Assembly: GCA_950295325.1 (NCBI GenBank)
Contig: OX485809.1
Coordinates: 40,021,081-40,085,080, forward strand
Direction: 5' to 3'
Length of the DNA stretch: 64,000 bases
DNA from: Polytrichum commune
Lineage: Eukaryota > Streptophyta > Polytrichopsida > Polytrichales > Polytrichaceae
Both the position numbers and the translations under genes were made by a program. The notes below the pieces were generated by a model that saw nothing but the letters and a program-made list of their open reading frames with translations, did no database searches and was not told where the DNA came from. The first letter of the stretch is position 1. Each line of letters begins with the position of its first letter. Of this stretch, positions 25,000-37,109 are shown one piece after another.

Positions 25000-26840
25000 C
25001 TTCCTTCCTTTTCTTATTGTTTCTAGGTTAAAATAAAAATATATTAAAAATTTGTATAGATTTGTAATTAGGACCATATAAGTACTCAACTACCTAATAT
25101 ATAAATATTAATATATTTGTTCATAGAGCATAATTCTTATAGTTGCTATCAATATGGGAGGGGGGGCCTATCGTGTTTGATGACATGTACTCTTACATGC
25201 ATCAATACCATAATGTCACAACATGTCATTGTCTACTTGAAGCACATGAACTTTAATCTCTCCCCACTTTTATATATATTTGTAGTGTGAACTTCGGGCT
25301 ACAGATTTTTAATACTTGCTAGAAGCAGAAGTTAGTCAAAATTTGGCTAACAAAAGACTATCCAAAGACTAAAGCTGTGTGAATTAAATGCTATAGACAG
25401 TTGCGAATAATTTCAACTTCGTGGCAATTGTACATGATTCACGCAATATAAAAGTAGGCTCTCAAAAGCAAAGAACATATCACTTTTTGAACGTAATATC
25501 TCAGTATAGTTGCATGAGGCAGCGCAAGCTATAGTCTAAGCGAATGAGAGAGACTGGTGACATAATAGTAGCTACAAGCCATGCAATAGAGTAGTCTATT
25601 GGCGTGAAAAATCTTTGTACCAGTGTGTATGTTTGGCAAAGTTTTTGCATGTTTTTCACTTTCGACATGCAAAATCTCACCCAAAAAAAAAAAAATGCAT
25701 GTCAATTGACACGCACAATTTAGAAGTTGACGCGTACTGTGACTTGTGAAGGAAAAAAACACATGTCAATTGACACGCTAGAAATTGAAATCACACGTAT
25801 TACTAGGCAACTTAAGTACTATAAAACTGCACCTCAAGTATCCGGAAAACATGACCCATAATAGAAGGAGAACTTCCTACACTCACTTACATACTTAAGT
25901 TATTCTTGTCATTTTCTTTTGTAATTGGGAAGACTCTAGAGATGAGATGGTGATCAAAGAGATGGTGGAGGCTAAGTACAAGGCTGGCAAGACTATTGTT
26001 CATGATCTCTTGCGGATGTATTTCCACGACTATGTTGTGTAGGTATGTGAATGAAAAATTTGCCCCAACAAATATCAAAGATTGATGCTTTGGCTGGTTA
26101 AATGTTGGGTTAATTTTGAGGCATCTCAGCTTGACACTAGGATGATTTGAGGTAGACTTTGCATAGTGCACAAATTCCCTTCAAATTAAGTTTAATGTAT
26201 ATTGTACAATTCACAATGCCATAATTGAAGCTATATTGGAAGCAATATATGTTGTGGGGTTCGTGATTTGAATGCCATCAATGCTCAAAAGTCCTTAAAG
26301 TTCGTCAAGTACTCTATGCCAGTGGGTGGGCCATAGTACAAATTAACGCAACAAGCTGAAATGATTGTTGAAGGATGTATTTGAAGAAGATTATGTAGTG
26401 GTTTTACAAATTCATGTAGTACAATGGCTTGCTTGAGGTAATGTCATGACCCGCTTACTACAGTGCATGCCAACATTATTGGAATTATTTAGAGATGAAG
26501 AGCTACATTGGTGTGAGATCATGTGCTAATTTAAATACCATTTTTACTTGAATTTTCTTGTAGATGGTCTACAAGAGTGAATATATTGAACATCAAATAT
26601 CAATATGATATAGGTGATAACACAACTACGAGTGCAACCATCGATATCACTATTTCAATTTTATCAAGTCATTTTTAAAATCTAGGAATGGATCTATGTT
26701 TGGTCGTACAAGCAAGACTTTGGGAAAATTCTTAAGGGAATTTGCAAGAAATCTTCAGTTGAGTTATAAAAATAATACAAGAAGATCGTAATATTCATGC
26801 ATTGACAAGTGATGGGCCCAATGAACTATAACAATGCATA
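25000..26840. other. Mostly unrecognised sequence before the hAT remnant
   Basis: AT-rich. A short motif CACATGTCAATTGACACGC near 25760-25780 recurs in variant form near 25698-25713. The part nearest the hAT remnant may be its decayed 5' portion. Confidence 0.4.
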
Positions 26841-26843
26841 TTA

Positions 26844-27391
26844 TTGGGTGCACCTTATCTGCAAAGAGTTGTTCATGCTTTGAATGATCGATTCCCAGAC
26901 CTTCCAGTTTTCAATGTAGCCAAACTTTTGAGCCCTCGTAATTATCCAAGCAATGATAGTGACCACTTTACAAATACTGAATTGAGGCTTGAAAGGATAT
27001 TGTTGAAGTTTCAATATAATGAAGAAGAAAGTGACATGTGTAAGGGAGAACTCCTAGAATTTATGGAAACACTTCGACGTGAGTGTAAGAACAAAACAAT
27101 ATTTGAGGCTTGGCGCATATGTGGTAGCAATTTGGAATGGCACACAAATTGGCCTAAACTTATGCAACTTTGGCAAAAAAAAATATACTCATTCCGTCAA
27201 ATATAGCTATTTGTGAGAGGATTTTCCAAACAAATTGCAATCAAAAGCCACTTGCACAATAGGTTGAACTTGAAGACCCTTGATGCTCTTATGCAAGTCT
27301 CTCTTTGTGGGCTTGAAGTGGATGCAATGAATTGGGCTACCATCTTTGGAGAAACATGCGAGACCAAAGGATACTTGCGCTCAATTGATTA
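26844..27391 (+). pseudogene. hAT-type transposase, C-terminal part, broken
   Basis: A 120-residue frame (26844-27206) is followed, after a stop and frameshift, by a segment (about 27219-27391) with KSHLHNRLNLKTLDALMQVS, then a stop. The order short aromatic-rich stretch, CER-like motif, NRL, LDxLMxVS is the hallmark of the hAT dimerisation region (Dimer_Tnp_hAT), and the form recalls ZNF862/ZBED-like plant copies. In an active hAT transposase this part holds the last catalytic glutamate and mediates dimer formation. Coding-like fragments may extend upstream to about 26560, but stops are frequent. No terminal repeats were located around it, so it cannot be tied to one of the local MITE families. 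Confidence 0.7.
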
Positions 27392-28575
27392 AAACAAAAA
27401 AACAAAAAAATAATACACATCAAGATTGTAATTTGATTATTCAAAATAGTAATATTTTAAAAATATTGTGTAACCCAAAATTGAGGTGATATTTTTGAAT
27501 AAAAAATATATGTCAATTGACATTCTTTTGTTGTTGTTTAAAACGTCACATGACACTTTGGATTTGAAGTTGAAGGTCAAATGAAATTGTTCAAACATAC
27601 ACACTGCTTTGTACCATGAGATAGGGGAAGGACAATAAGTAAACAAGGATATTACAGCATGACGTTGCTTTTGTAAACAATGAGTGAATTATGAGTTGTG
27701 CCGGAAATGGAGTTCTTGTAAAGTATGTTTATGCAATTTTATGTGAGCCAAAATAAGATCGTGTAGTTGATAAAACTATGATGGGAAGCGAGCACAATGC
27801 CTTGGTTGGAATGTTATGGGGTTTGCTATGATAAATGTGTGTTTGTTGGCAATTCTCAATCAAGTGATTGAAGATATGGCCAAGAGCGAGCCAAGCAGTA
27901 ACAAAGAGATTAATAATGGATAATTGATTGATGTGAAAGAACATGTCATAGTTTATGACTCTTAGAGACTAAGGGCCGCTTTACACCTAGAGGCCATGCC
28001 AATTTCCCTTGAGGCCAATTGCATGAAATTTCAACCCTTTTTGGGTTAGAGGCCAGCCTCAACTACACATTATAATAAGATTATAATGGGGCCCAAGTTT
28101 CTTATATGTAAAGGCCTTAGGGCCAAGAAGCTAGGCCTATTCAATAAATCTAGCATAATCCAATGGATCTAGCTTAATCTAGCATAGAGCCGTTCATATT
28201 TCCACATAATCCAATGGATATGGTTCGTTAAAAATCCTTTTTATTCTTTTTTTTTTTTTTTTTTGAAATTTGACATTGGTCCCGAGGCCAAGAATTGGCC
28301 TTTCATTTTGGGTGCACCAACCTGTAGTTGTAAAGGGCTTGGGGTCAATTTTAGCCTTTCGATCAATCACAAGTGAGGATTTCAAGCCTCTTACATAATG
28401 AATTGGCCTGGCCTCTAGGTGTAAAGCGGCCCTCATTGGAGGCGCAAAATTGTAGCTATAGCCATTGAATGATAAGAGCTATGTGCGATCTAGTCATGGT
28501 TGAGAATGTGGCAAAGATTAGTTGTAAATTAATAAGAGTATAATTGGACAAGTTCATATGCCATAACATTACTCA

Positions 28576-29103
28576 ACACTCACTATATTGTTTATTTAGT
28601 GTCACGTACATTAAACTAGGTGCTTAGAGGTCTCAAAGTGCCAAATCTACTAATTGCCAACATGATATCATTCGTCAACATAAGTAATCATTTTAAGTGA
28701 AATTTTATTAACGTTATGACATTTAGGATAGCACTTGGATACTTGATATGATAATTTTGCATTTTTGTGAGCAAGGGGAAGATATCATGGAGCATACTAA
28801 TGTCAAATGTCATTTGTTTACATGTAAGTATGCAAGAGGTAGATATTCTTAAGCAACTAATGCCAAGTGTCATTTGTGATCACTATAGTCAACTTGAAGG
28901 CCAATGTGTTACATAGGCCTACACCTCATAGCATTATTGAACATATTCATGCCAAGATATTAGTAAGTGCACTTGAACACCAAGTATCATGAGGTGACAT
29001 TAATGATGAAGTTCTTGATCATTAGTGTAACCTAGCATACACCTCAAACTAGGGTAAATGACATTATTACGCACGTGACACTAAATACCATACGCAGTGT
29101 AGT
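28576..29103 (+). mobile_element. TTTAGTGTCACG-family TIR element
   Basis: About 528 bp with inverted ends: TTTAGTGTCACGTACA at the left, and GCACGTGACACTAAATACCA then AGTGTAGT at the right. It is internally collinear with the 23482 copy. Ends beginning CACTA/CACTG resemble the CACTA superfamily, but no 3-bp duplication was found. Confidence 0.65.
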
Positions 29104-29284
29104 CATTCAGTGGGCCCTTGGAATAAAACAATCGGATGCTCAGAAAGTTGAGTCATATAAACATGAATCAATTGCAAATTTGATAATTGTATTAGAAGGA
29201 ACTCATTATATGATTTGCACCCAAAAGGGGTTATTAGATTATTTGCTAGCCAAAGGACTCTCATGTTGGAGTAGAAACAACTAC

Positions 29285-29625
29285 ACTAATTATCCCGATT
29301 CATGCATGTGGTACTGACTCCTGAAACATGAACTAGGTTGCCCGGTCTCCAAATTATTGAGGGTTGAAAATGTTACTGAGTGATACTAGCTTCATAATAC
29401 ATGCTCATTTTATCATAACTTTCAAAAGAAAACTTAGTGCATGCTCTAAGGTGATTGTAAAGTGATTAAAAAGTTTATTTGCAAACACATGCTTGTTAAT
29501 GAATAGTGCAAGGATGAATAATGCCAAGGTGAACGATGCTTCCTAGATTTTTGGGTGGCACTAATTTCATTGCCTAAAAAAATTAAGTATCACCTTCACT
29601 AATTTCCCACATGCATTATTAGACT
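29285..29625 (+). repeat. Dispersed repeat shared with 34545-35055
   Basis: It shares ordered motifs with the second locus: TTTGCAAACACATGCTTGT, ATGCTTCCTAGATTTTTGGG-type and GGTGGCACTAATTTCAT. The 34.5-kb copy has about 170 bp more between the first two. Terminal motifs like CCCAATTAGTGCGTG link it to the MITE at 53843. Confidence 0.55.
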
Positions 29626-29627
29626 AA

Positions 29628-29728
29628 GTTTCCGTGTTGGCCCCTCACCCACCAAATTCTAGTGAAAACGTAGATTTTCCACTAGATTTTCACTAGAATC
29701 TGGTGGACGGTTGGCCTACATGGAAACC
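29628..29728. mobile_element. Short foldback element (GTTTCC ends)
   Basis: About 101 bp. The left GTTTCCGTGTTGGCCC..CACCAAATTCTAGTGAAAA pairs with the right TTTTCACTAGAATCTGGTG..GGCCTACATGGAAAC. Nearly the whole length folds into one hairpin. Confidence 0.65.
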
Positions 29729-29934
29729 AACCCATAGCCCACTCTCACTAATTGGGATAATTTGTGTACTCAGAATGGTCAAAGTACTAAACTTACACAC
29801 ACAATTGTCTTGTTCTCATACACTTGGAATCACCGAAGCGTTCTTATCACTTCAATTTCAGAATATCAAGGTTGACTTCTACATCATCACATCAATTAGC
29901 TCTTATCTTTAGAGAGACTCTCTCTTTCCATGTC

Positions 29935-30755
29935 TAAGGTAGAGCCACCCATAGCCAATCACTTTAGAGATTCTATGGCAAATCTAGAGAAGTATAAGGC
30001 GGTGCAATTTTTTCCCGTGAGTAAAGAACAAAATTTAGGAGGATTGTAATTTTCTTGGTAAACTTATTCCTTAAATCAAAATTACTGTGAATTTTTGAAG
30101 CTAAAAATTGGTCCAAACACATTACCAATGTCTAGAGTCTGTTATAACCGTTCACTTTTAGACAAAATTCTCCTCACCGTAGCACTCAAAACTAAGCATA
30201 TATGTCATGAATATTGATTCCTTGGTGATCCATAACCGAAGTTGGAGACTTAAAAGCCAAGAAGCGTTGGTGTACAAGTTGGTAGGAAGGGTGTGCATTG
30301 TTGTCAATCATCATCAAAAAAGAATTTCATTGTCACTGGATTGTGAGCTTCTTCAACCCTGGAAATTGCATGCAATCCTTATTCCTCTTTGTAGTACCCA
30401 CACCTATTTGGATTTTGGAGCGAAACCTAAAATAGTTTTAAGTTCTAAACACTCTTGGAGTTGCTTTCGAACTATTAATTTCTTCGTGGGCTCTTGATTA
30501 TGACCTACATACCCTTGCTTTTTGAAAATATTTGCTTCCAATTAGTTATGAAAACTTCGACATTCTCAATAACCCATGCTTTGATTAACATGACAACTAA
30601 CAAACATGTCCTGCTATGCACAAAAGCCCAAGCCATGAAAACATGGAACCGTGTTTTAATCACCCAGGTGAAGAAATGATTGAAATTAATCCCAACTTTA
30701 TCGAAATTCCGGCACCCTATAGATTCCCGATAGAATCGTGATCGGAATAAGTGAC
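29935..30755 (+). repeat. Dispersed repeat, copy with about 450-bp extra segment
   Basis: Collinear with 60240-60610: shared TAGAGAAGTATAAG, ATTACCAATGTCTAGAGT, TTTAGCACTCAAAACTA and CTATAGATT..CCGAT. Between about 30221 and 30677 it has sequence absent from the other copy. Identity of the family is unknown. Confidence 0.6.
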
Positions 30756-31139
30756 TTGACTTTAGCACTCATTCGCCACATTTCTCAGCTAATCAAAACT
30801 CTACAAATCACTTCACATGACACATGACAAACCAACCACATGCCTCAGATTTTAGGGAATGTTGTGATAAAAGTGATTTGGACACCTATGAGATTCCTCT
30901 CTACTTTCTTCTCTTGATAGGCAAGCTTTTTATTATTTTTTGAAGAAAATATGGGTACAATTTGAAAGGGATTCAATTGCAAAAAGATAACCAGGAGCTT
31001 GCGGGATAGTGAGTGACAATTCCCGTCATGGGCCCACTCTTCCAAGTGACCACTAAAGTGCTCTTAGTGGAAAAGAAGGCATGTGACACTCACACCTTAT
31101 CAAAAACCTTTCACATAAGCATCGTCATAAGCAACATCA

Positions 31140-33190
31140 CGTGCTTTCTCAAGAGCCTTGAGGGTCTGTGCCACTCAATCCTACTTTAGTCTAGGAGGGC
31201 ATCCCAAACAAGTTGTTGAGTTTCCTCAACCAGTTAGTGAAGGAACGGTGTTGAAGATCAAATCATTTCTTTGTTTCCATATGATCCAAGTTAAATCACT
31301 AGGTAGAAAGAACCAAATCCTATGGTATTTCTTGAGAGGGTTCAGAAGATCATCATCAAAAAGACATCGAAGCATGAAGACTTCTACGGCTTGCTTAGGT
31401 ACACTTAACATGAAGTTGCCACATGATGTTAGCAACATATCTCTATACATGTTGTGCAATCATAGAACTTGTGTTCCATAGACTCCACGCTCATAGGGCC
31501 ACAACTAGGGAATTTTTTTATCCACTTCATCCAAAATCTAGGATCTCCATTCATTGACCGTGACTGCGTTATGGAGGATAGACCACAGAAAGGCTACTTC
31601 CATTTGTGCCCAATGTATGTGCTAGATCACCTTCCACCAAGGATTAGCCATACCTGGGAGGAAATGTTTCCATTTGCCAACAACATGTATGAGTAGGTCA
31701 TTGTGTTTAGTGAGCCATTTCCTGCCCAACTTGGCGGGAAAAACACAAAAAGTGATCGCCTCCGGCCACCACCATCATTATGGATCCAAATAAAGCTCAT
31801 CCAAGTGTCCAAAAGGAGATGATACCGAACTATAGAAACTCCCCGCACCAGGGTGTCCACTCTAACTTTACACATCCAACCTTGAAATTCCACCCTAGGA
31901 GGTGCATTTCTATGGTAATGGAGAAACTCAATCAAGGCAAAATATTGAAAGCCAATGTAAGATTGCCAAAGGTTGTTGATGAATTGAGTGCTCAAGTGCA
32001 CCGGCCCATATCCATGTTCTTTTAGGTAGCCACCTTTCACCACCCAAGTAGAACTTGTGTTAGTCCCCTGACAATACATACCAACCCATTCATATGGTGT
32101 AGGAACATTCCTCTCCATTCCTAAAATTTTGGTCTTGAGGTGTCCATAGTGAACAAACAACTTAGGCCAAAAACCAAGAAAAAATTCTATGAGTGAAAAT
32201 TTGATTCGAGCTTCGTCCCAATGCAAGAAACCATGTTGAGTCTTGTCCCCTGTATCTTGAACTATCTCGTGCCTTTCTTGTACAACACAAAAGCCTTGTC
32301 CATAGTGATGTTGAATTCCAAACCATGGTACTTATTTGCCCACTAGAAAATCAAGTTGCATAGCATCTTCCTGAGCATTGGGAGGGAGAAAATTAATGGA
32401 GTTAGACATGGCTTCCCATGCTTTGGCAATGTGATGTCATACCTTCGATCCACCACCATTATGTGAAAAGGGTTGGAGTGAAGAGCCAAAGGGAAAGAGG
32501 GAGCCCATTTCCCATGAGAGGAAGGTTGCAATTGGGAATGTGGAACTTAAGCATGATGTGAAGATTAGATTGACTTGGGAAAAGTGCTTGAATTACCCAA
32601 TTGCTCATTAGCGAGGACATGAAATTCTCCAGAGGGGTGAGGCTCAATTTGCCCACCTTCTTTTGAAGAATGCAATCATCCCAATGTAGTCGAGCCTTAG
32701 CAATATGTTTAGTTCCGAACCACAAATAATTCCTAAGGAGAGAGTTAATCTTGGTCGCGACCTTCCAACCCATATTGTGACGAAGCACTAGAGTGACGAC
32801 ATTGATGCATGAGTAACTATGAGAATTCAAACTGCTAGAGAAAGGTTTGCAGTACACCAATAAGCAAGTTCCATATTGACCATGTTGCCTAGGAAATTGT
32901 TCACAATCCGGAGGTTAATATGAAGACCAAAGGCAATTCCCAACAACTTCCATTGGTAGTGAGCAAGCCACGGAGGCATGTTTTCACAACAACACTAATA
33001 TGCAACACTCCTCGTCCACTTGATTTGCAAGCCAAACTTTTGCAAAATCTCAACCAAATTATCCACATAAGGTTTCTCCGTTTTCATAGTGAAGGATGTA
33101 TCATCTGCATATTGGCTAACAATATGTTGCATTGTGTTGGAGGGGAGGTTGATTCCTTTGAGTGAGTTGTTGTTGTTGTTGTTCAAGCTT
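31140..33190 (-). pseudogene. L1-type non-LTR retrotransposon (LINE), ORF2 C-terminal two-thirds, broken
   Basis: Read on the minus strand, pieces follow LINE ORF2 order. A reverse-transcriptase palm segment has the catalytic QYADDT motif (33096-33113). Next is the thumb-like region (32459-32860) with LLRNYLWFG and ARLHWDDC, typical of plant L1. A 199-residue frame (31627-32226) follows, and finally WIIWKQRNDLIFN (near 31256-31294), the usual sequence near the end of plant L1 ORF2. Frameshifts and stops separate the pieces, so it is dead. The 5' side stops at a GTT microsatellite (33166-33183), and the endonuclease and ORF1 are missing, as in 5'-truncated LINE copies. Confidence 0.8.
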
Positions 33191-33649
33191 TTATATAATT
33201 GTATTCAAAATTGAATGAGATTGAGAACTAAAGACAACGCTTGCATTGTTACTCAACACATGATACATTTCGGGAGGATTTTGGGAGTGAACATATGGAT
33301 TGCAGGTTGTTGTTTGGTTATTGTTGTTAATCGGACACCTATATTTGATTGGTGTGTAGTTAGGTGAGGGTCAAAGAACAATATTGTAAAGACACATGTT
33401 CAAAAGAGATTGAAGTATATCTTCAAATTTTATCAACTACTTTACACTCAACACTGACACAATTGAGAGGACAAGTGCATTCAATTATGAAATCAACAAA
33501 CATGCACTTCCACTAACCATAACTATATCTAGAGACGTACAATTTTTGTTTATGCTTCATCTTAGATTTGCTAATGCAACAAGATATTTCATTTGTGTAA
33601 ATGGAGTGTAAATCTAATCGATAGCAGTTGAAGAACTTGAGGAAAAACC

Positions 33650-33930
33650 GAATAACACCAACAATCTTATGCACTTGACATTGATCGATTGTTACACTGA
33701 TACATGCAATCAGATTGCCTTCACGGATAAGTTGCCTCTTTAGCCATGCAACATGTTGTGAGTCAAACCCATACATAAACACTCCTAACTTTGTTATTCA
33801 TCCAACCATAGCAACAAAATTATTATTGTACTTTGTTATTGTGGTAGTAACTATTAAAAATTGTTCGAAATGCCAGTAAATTAGTGTGGGGCAACCTAAT
33901 TGCACATAGTATCAGTGTAGCTTATCTAAT
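33650..33930 (+). repeat. Dispersed repeat with single minisatellite-like unit
   Basis: It shares ATGCAATCAGATTGCCTTCAC and later motifs with 50890-51120. It ends in TAGTGTGGGGCAACCTAATT and GCACATAGTATCAGTGTAG, which resembles one unit of the 47-bp minisatellite at 52196-52961. Confidence 0.55.
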
Positions 33931-34315
33931 ATTTTGTTACTTATAACGTTTCCAGCCCTACTTTAGGATATAAGCGCAGTATATTCCTGAGTGTCGGATG
34001 AGTGTTTGGAAACAAGAGATCTCTTGAAAGGAGTAATTTGTTACTTCAAATCTCAGCTCAATTCTTAAAGGTATAATGTACGACTTATATAGACAATTTC
34101 TACAAGTTCTCATTTGAATCGTATTTCTTATACCTACATATTTGAAATTTTATGTGGTATTTAATCGAGGACTTACAAGTGCAATCACATGCGAGACTAA
34201 TGAGAAGTATACTTATTATGTATATGCATTAAGACCACCATCCAAGAGTTTTGTTTGAGCCTCCATCACATTAAAGTGATCAACCGATGTAAATGGGGTG
34301 TAAACATGTACTTGA

Positions 34316-34462
34316 CATAACATTCCCGAGTTGATGAGTTGTGTTTAGATGTCCCGACTTTAGATTTAGTTGGAAGCAATGGGATTCCATTATTAGGAAT
34401 CCTTATTCTCGAATCCACTGTTGGACACATGAACACAACTCATCAACTGAGTAATGTTATGG
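34316..34462 (+). mobile_element. MITE with GAGTTGTGTTCA-type inverted ends, copy 3
   Basis: The left CATAACATTCCCGAGTTGAT and right ATCAACTGAGTAATGTTATG are inverse over about 20 bp, with the inner GAGTTGTGTT/AACACAACTC pair intact. Confidence 0.7.
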
Positions 34463-34544
34463 ATAAAGTGGTTATGATCAAAGGGTGAAGTGTCTCTCAT
34501 TCACACCAACCAAAGGACCTTATAAACGTTGTCTAATAATTACG

Positions 34545-35055
34545 TTGATTAGCCCAATTAGTGCGTGTGATACTAATTCTCAAAACACGCACTACCTTGC
34601 CAAATCTCAAAATTAAGGGGGGTTGGAGATTTTACAAAGCGATACTAAATTCATGAATACATACTAAATTACTATACATTTCTAGAAAATTAGTGTGTGC
34701 TCTAGGGTGTTTGTACAGTGATAAATATTGTATATGCAAACACATGCTTGTCAGCATAACATTACTCAACCTTATGGTTGATTTTTCTATATTTAGCATA
34801 TGACAAGGACCTTCACCGTCCTATCTTTATGGGGAAGTAACTTAGATAATAGGATGAATCCAATGCCGGTATGATTAGTATGAATATTATGAATAGTGTT
34901 GGTATTGTTAGTGATTGGTGTTGCTATGAATAATATTCTAGTAAATCGTGTTGGGACGAACAATGATTCCTAGATCTTTTAGTGGCACTAATTTCATAGC
35001 GTAAAGAAATTTAGTAGCACCTTCACCAATTTCCCTCACACATGATTAACCCTCC
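34545..35055 (+). repeat. Dispersed repeat shared with 29285-29625
   Basis: It contains CCAATTAGTGCGTGTGATAC, TGCAAACACATGCTTGT and AGTGGCACTAATTTCATAGC in the same order as the 29-kb copy, with extra sequence starting at CATAACATTACTCAACC. Confidence 0.5.
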
Positions 35056-35065
35056 CTCACTAAGG

Positions 35066-36249
35066 GTCCAGCCGCACCACCTAGTCAAGAGAATTAGCTA
35101 ACTTACGAGTTAGTGAAGATTAGCTAACCAAAGTTCTAGCTAACCAAAACCATGGCCACACTACCTAGTTCGGAGAATTAACTAACAATATGAGTTAGTG
35201 AAATCAACTAACTCATATGTTAGCGAACCGATCGCATGCTCACACATCTCGGTTAACACTAGCCAAAGTTTGACCAATTAAAGAGAGGAGTTAGGGTGAC
35301 CGGCTGAAGTTTTGCTCAACTTTCCCAAGTTTGGCACATGAAATTGATTGTGATACATTACAATTTTGCAGCCCAAACCATTTGTGTTTCATAATAACAA
35401 TATAAACATTGTTTATCTCAACCTTAACACTGAAAGTGATATTTGATTCCTATATTATCACTCAGTATTACTATGTTGTTTAAGAATGTATGCTAAGTTA
35501 GTACAATAATGTGGTCCACCTTGTACTGGAACGGAGAAGAGATGGGGGAAATGAAAGGCAGGCATTCAAGAAAACGAATTGGGCTCTCATTTGTAAAATA
35601 TCAGATAGCATTAGGGGTATGGATGAGTTAAGATTTTTTCACAAAAAACGAGCTCCCAAAAGTTAGATAACTTCCGATTTGATCGTACTTTCAACTGGTT
35701 GGTGTAACTGTGAGATTGATTAGCTCTCATATAGGTTAACTACCTCATATGTCAGTTGATTCTCTCAACCGGGCAGTGCGGGCACAACATAACTTATTTA
35801 AGTGGTTAGAGCATCCTCAGTCGGTCTAGGTAAAGCTCACTGCAAACCAAGACCTATCTTGCTTAAAATTGCTCAAAATTTAGAGGGAGTGCACCAAATC
35901 TTGCTTAAAAATGGACAGATCCTCCCACACTCCCTCTAAATGTCAAAAATTTGGAGGGAGTGTGGGAGGATCTTTCCATTTTAAAGCAAGATTTGGTGCA
36001 CTCCCTCTAAATTTTGAAAATGTGGTGTTTTCAATGAGGGATTTCACCTACGTCAAATTTTTATAATTCTTTTTTCTTGAGAAATATCTCACGTTTATTT
36101 AGGTGTGCTTCTAATGATGGTAATTTCAGTTTCTAATTTTAGGTCAGTCAAAAGATAGGTTTTGGTTTGCAGTGAGCTTTACCTAGACCGACTGAGGATG
36201 CTCTTACATACTTTAACAAAAGCCTTAACCAAGATGTGCGGCTGGACCG
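35066..36249. mobile_element. Possible TIR element (GGTCCAGCCGCAC ends) hosting a Tourist-like MITE
   Basis: A perfect 13-bp inverted pair, GGTCCAGCCGCAC at 35066-35078 and GTGCGGCTGGACC at 36237-36249, brackets the region. No target duplication was found. Internal repeats of GTTAGTGAA/TTAGCTAAC type occur at 35090-35230. Without the 395-bp nested element it is about 0.8 kb. Confidence 0.5.
35809..36203. mobile_element. Tourist/PIF-Harbinger-like MITE (GAGCATCCTCAGTCGG ends)
   Basis: 395 bp with near-perfect inverted ends of about 50 bp (GAGCATCCTCAGTCGGTCTA at the left) and TTA on both sides (35806-35808, 36204-36206), the 3-bp duplication usual for PIF/Harbinger. A second, independent hairpin inside pairs GCACCAAATCTTGC..CTCCCACACTCCCTC with its inverse around a short AAATTT loop. 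Confidence 0.88.
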
Positions 36250-36547
36250 CACATCAATTTTAATGCCATGCTAAATCACGTATACAGTGTATGACATATT
36301 CGGAAGCAGCTTGGACCCAAATTTATCAACTCAAAGAGGCATCTCCGCAGTTAGAATATAAAGGATAGTACGTGGGCATCTTACAACAATTTATTTAGTC
36401 TGTATGGATAAGCTGATAATAAGTAAACTCCAGAGACGTCTCGACGTGACTTATTCCAAATGAAGTTTGTCGGCCATGAGAAAGTCGGTGGGGCTGACAA
36501 AAGGCAAAGTATTCCACTTTGTTTTCCACCCACGTCTTGTGTAGTGG

Positions 36548-36775
36548 AGAGAGGAGAGGGAATTAACGTACACAAGCGTATCTCGCATTCATCCAACACA
36601 AAAGGCCCTCAAATAGTATGCGGCCAAGATGTTTCATTGACACCGGAATTAGTTTTAAAGACACCGTATCAGTCTAATCGAGGTCATTTGAGATGATTCA
36701 GCAACAAACCTCCAGGAGGTATGTTGGATGGTTGAGAGGTATGTTCGTATGCGATAATTTCCTCTCCTCTTGGGT
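36548..36775 (+). mobile_element. Foldback MITE, GAGGGAATTA family, best-preserved single copy
   Basis: The terminal arms of about 50 bp pair well: GAGAGGAGAGGGAATTAACG at the left, and the right arm ends CGATAATTTCCTCTCCTC. The central motif CATTTGAGATGATTC matches other copies. A GTAGTG hexamer flanks both ends and may be the target duplication, but this is not certain. Confidence 0.7.
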
Positions 36776-36840
36776 AGTGCATGCTTGTGCTTTACCCTTA
36801 AAGAATTGGGTGTGTGTTTATAATGATGAAAATAAATAAT

Positions 36841-37108
36841 ATAAAATAAAACAACATTCATGGTAATTGTACACCGACATGAATGGGAGCCCGTTCTACC
36901 ATACTTTGATTATGTTTACTAAGCCTTAGGGTATGCTTACTTCTATCCTTCTGAAGGGTGGGCTCCTTGTAGTTACATGCTTTTTTAAGAGGACATGTTG
37001 GTTCATGTAAGGTGGGTTCACATGTGCTTGTTTGTTGTCTAATTTTTGTTTGTTTAGGATTAGGTATGTAAGATAGGGTTTGATGGATATGCAGTGGATT
37101 TGTTTCAT
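36841..37108 (-). pseudogene. 3' end fragment of second LINE family
   Basis: The minus-strand frame 36926-37108 contains YLTYLILNKQKLDNKQA. This matches the end of the coding region near 47948-47990 (YLVLNKKK, then LDNKQA in the next frame). Downstream on the minus strand is GAACGGGCTCCCATTCATG (36880-36898 as its reverse complement), the 3' tail motif of the same LINE. Confidence 0.6.
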
Positions 37109-37109
37109 G

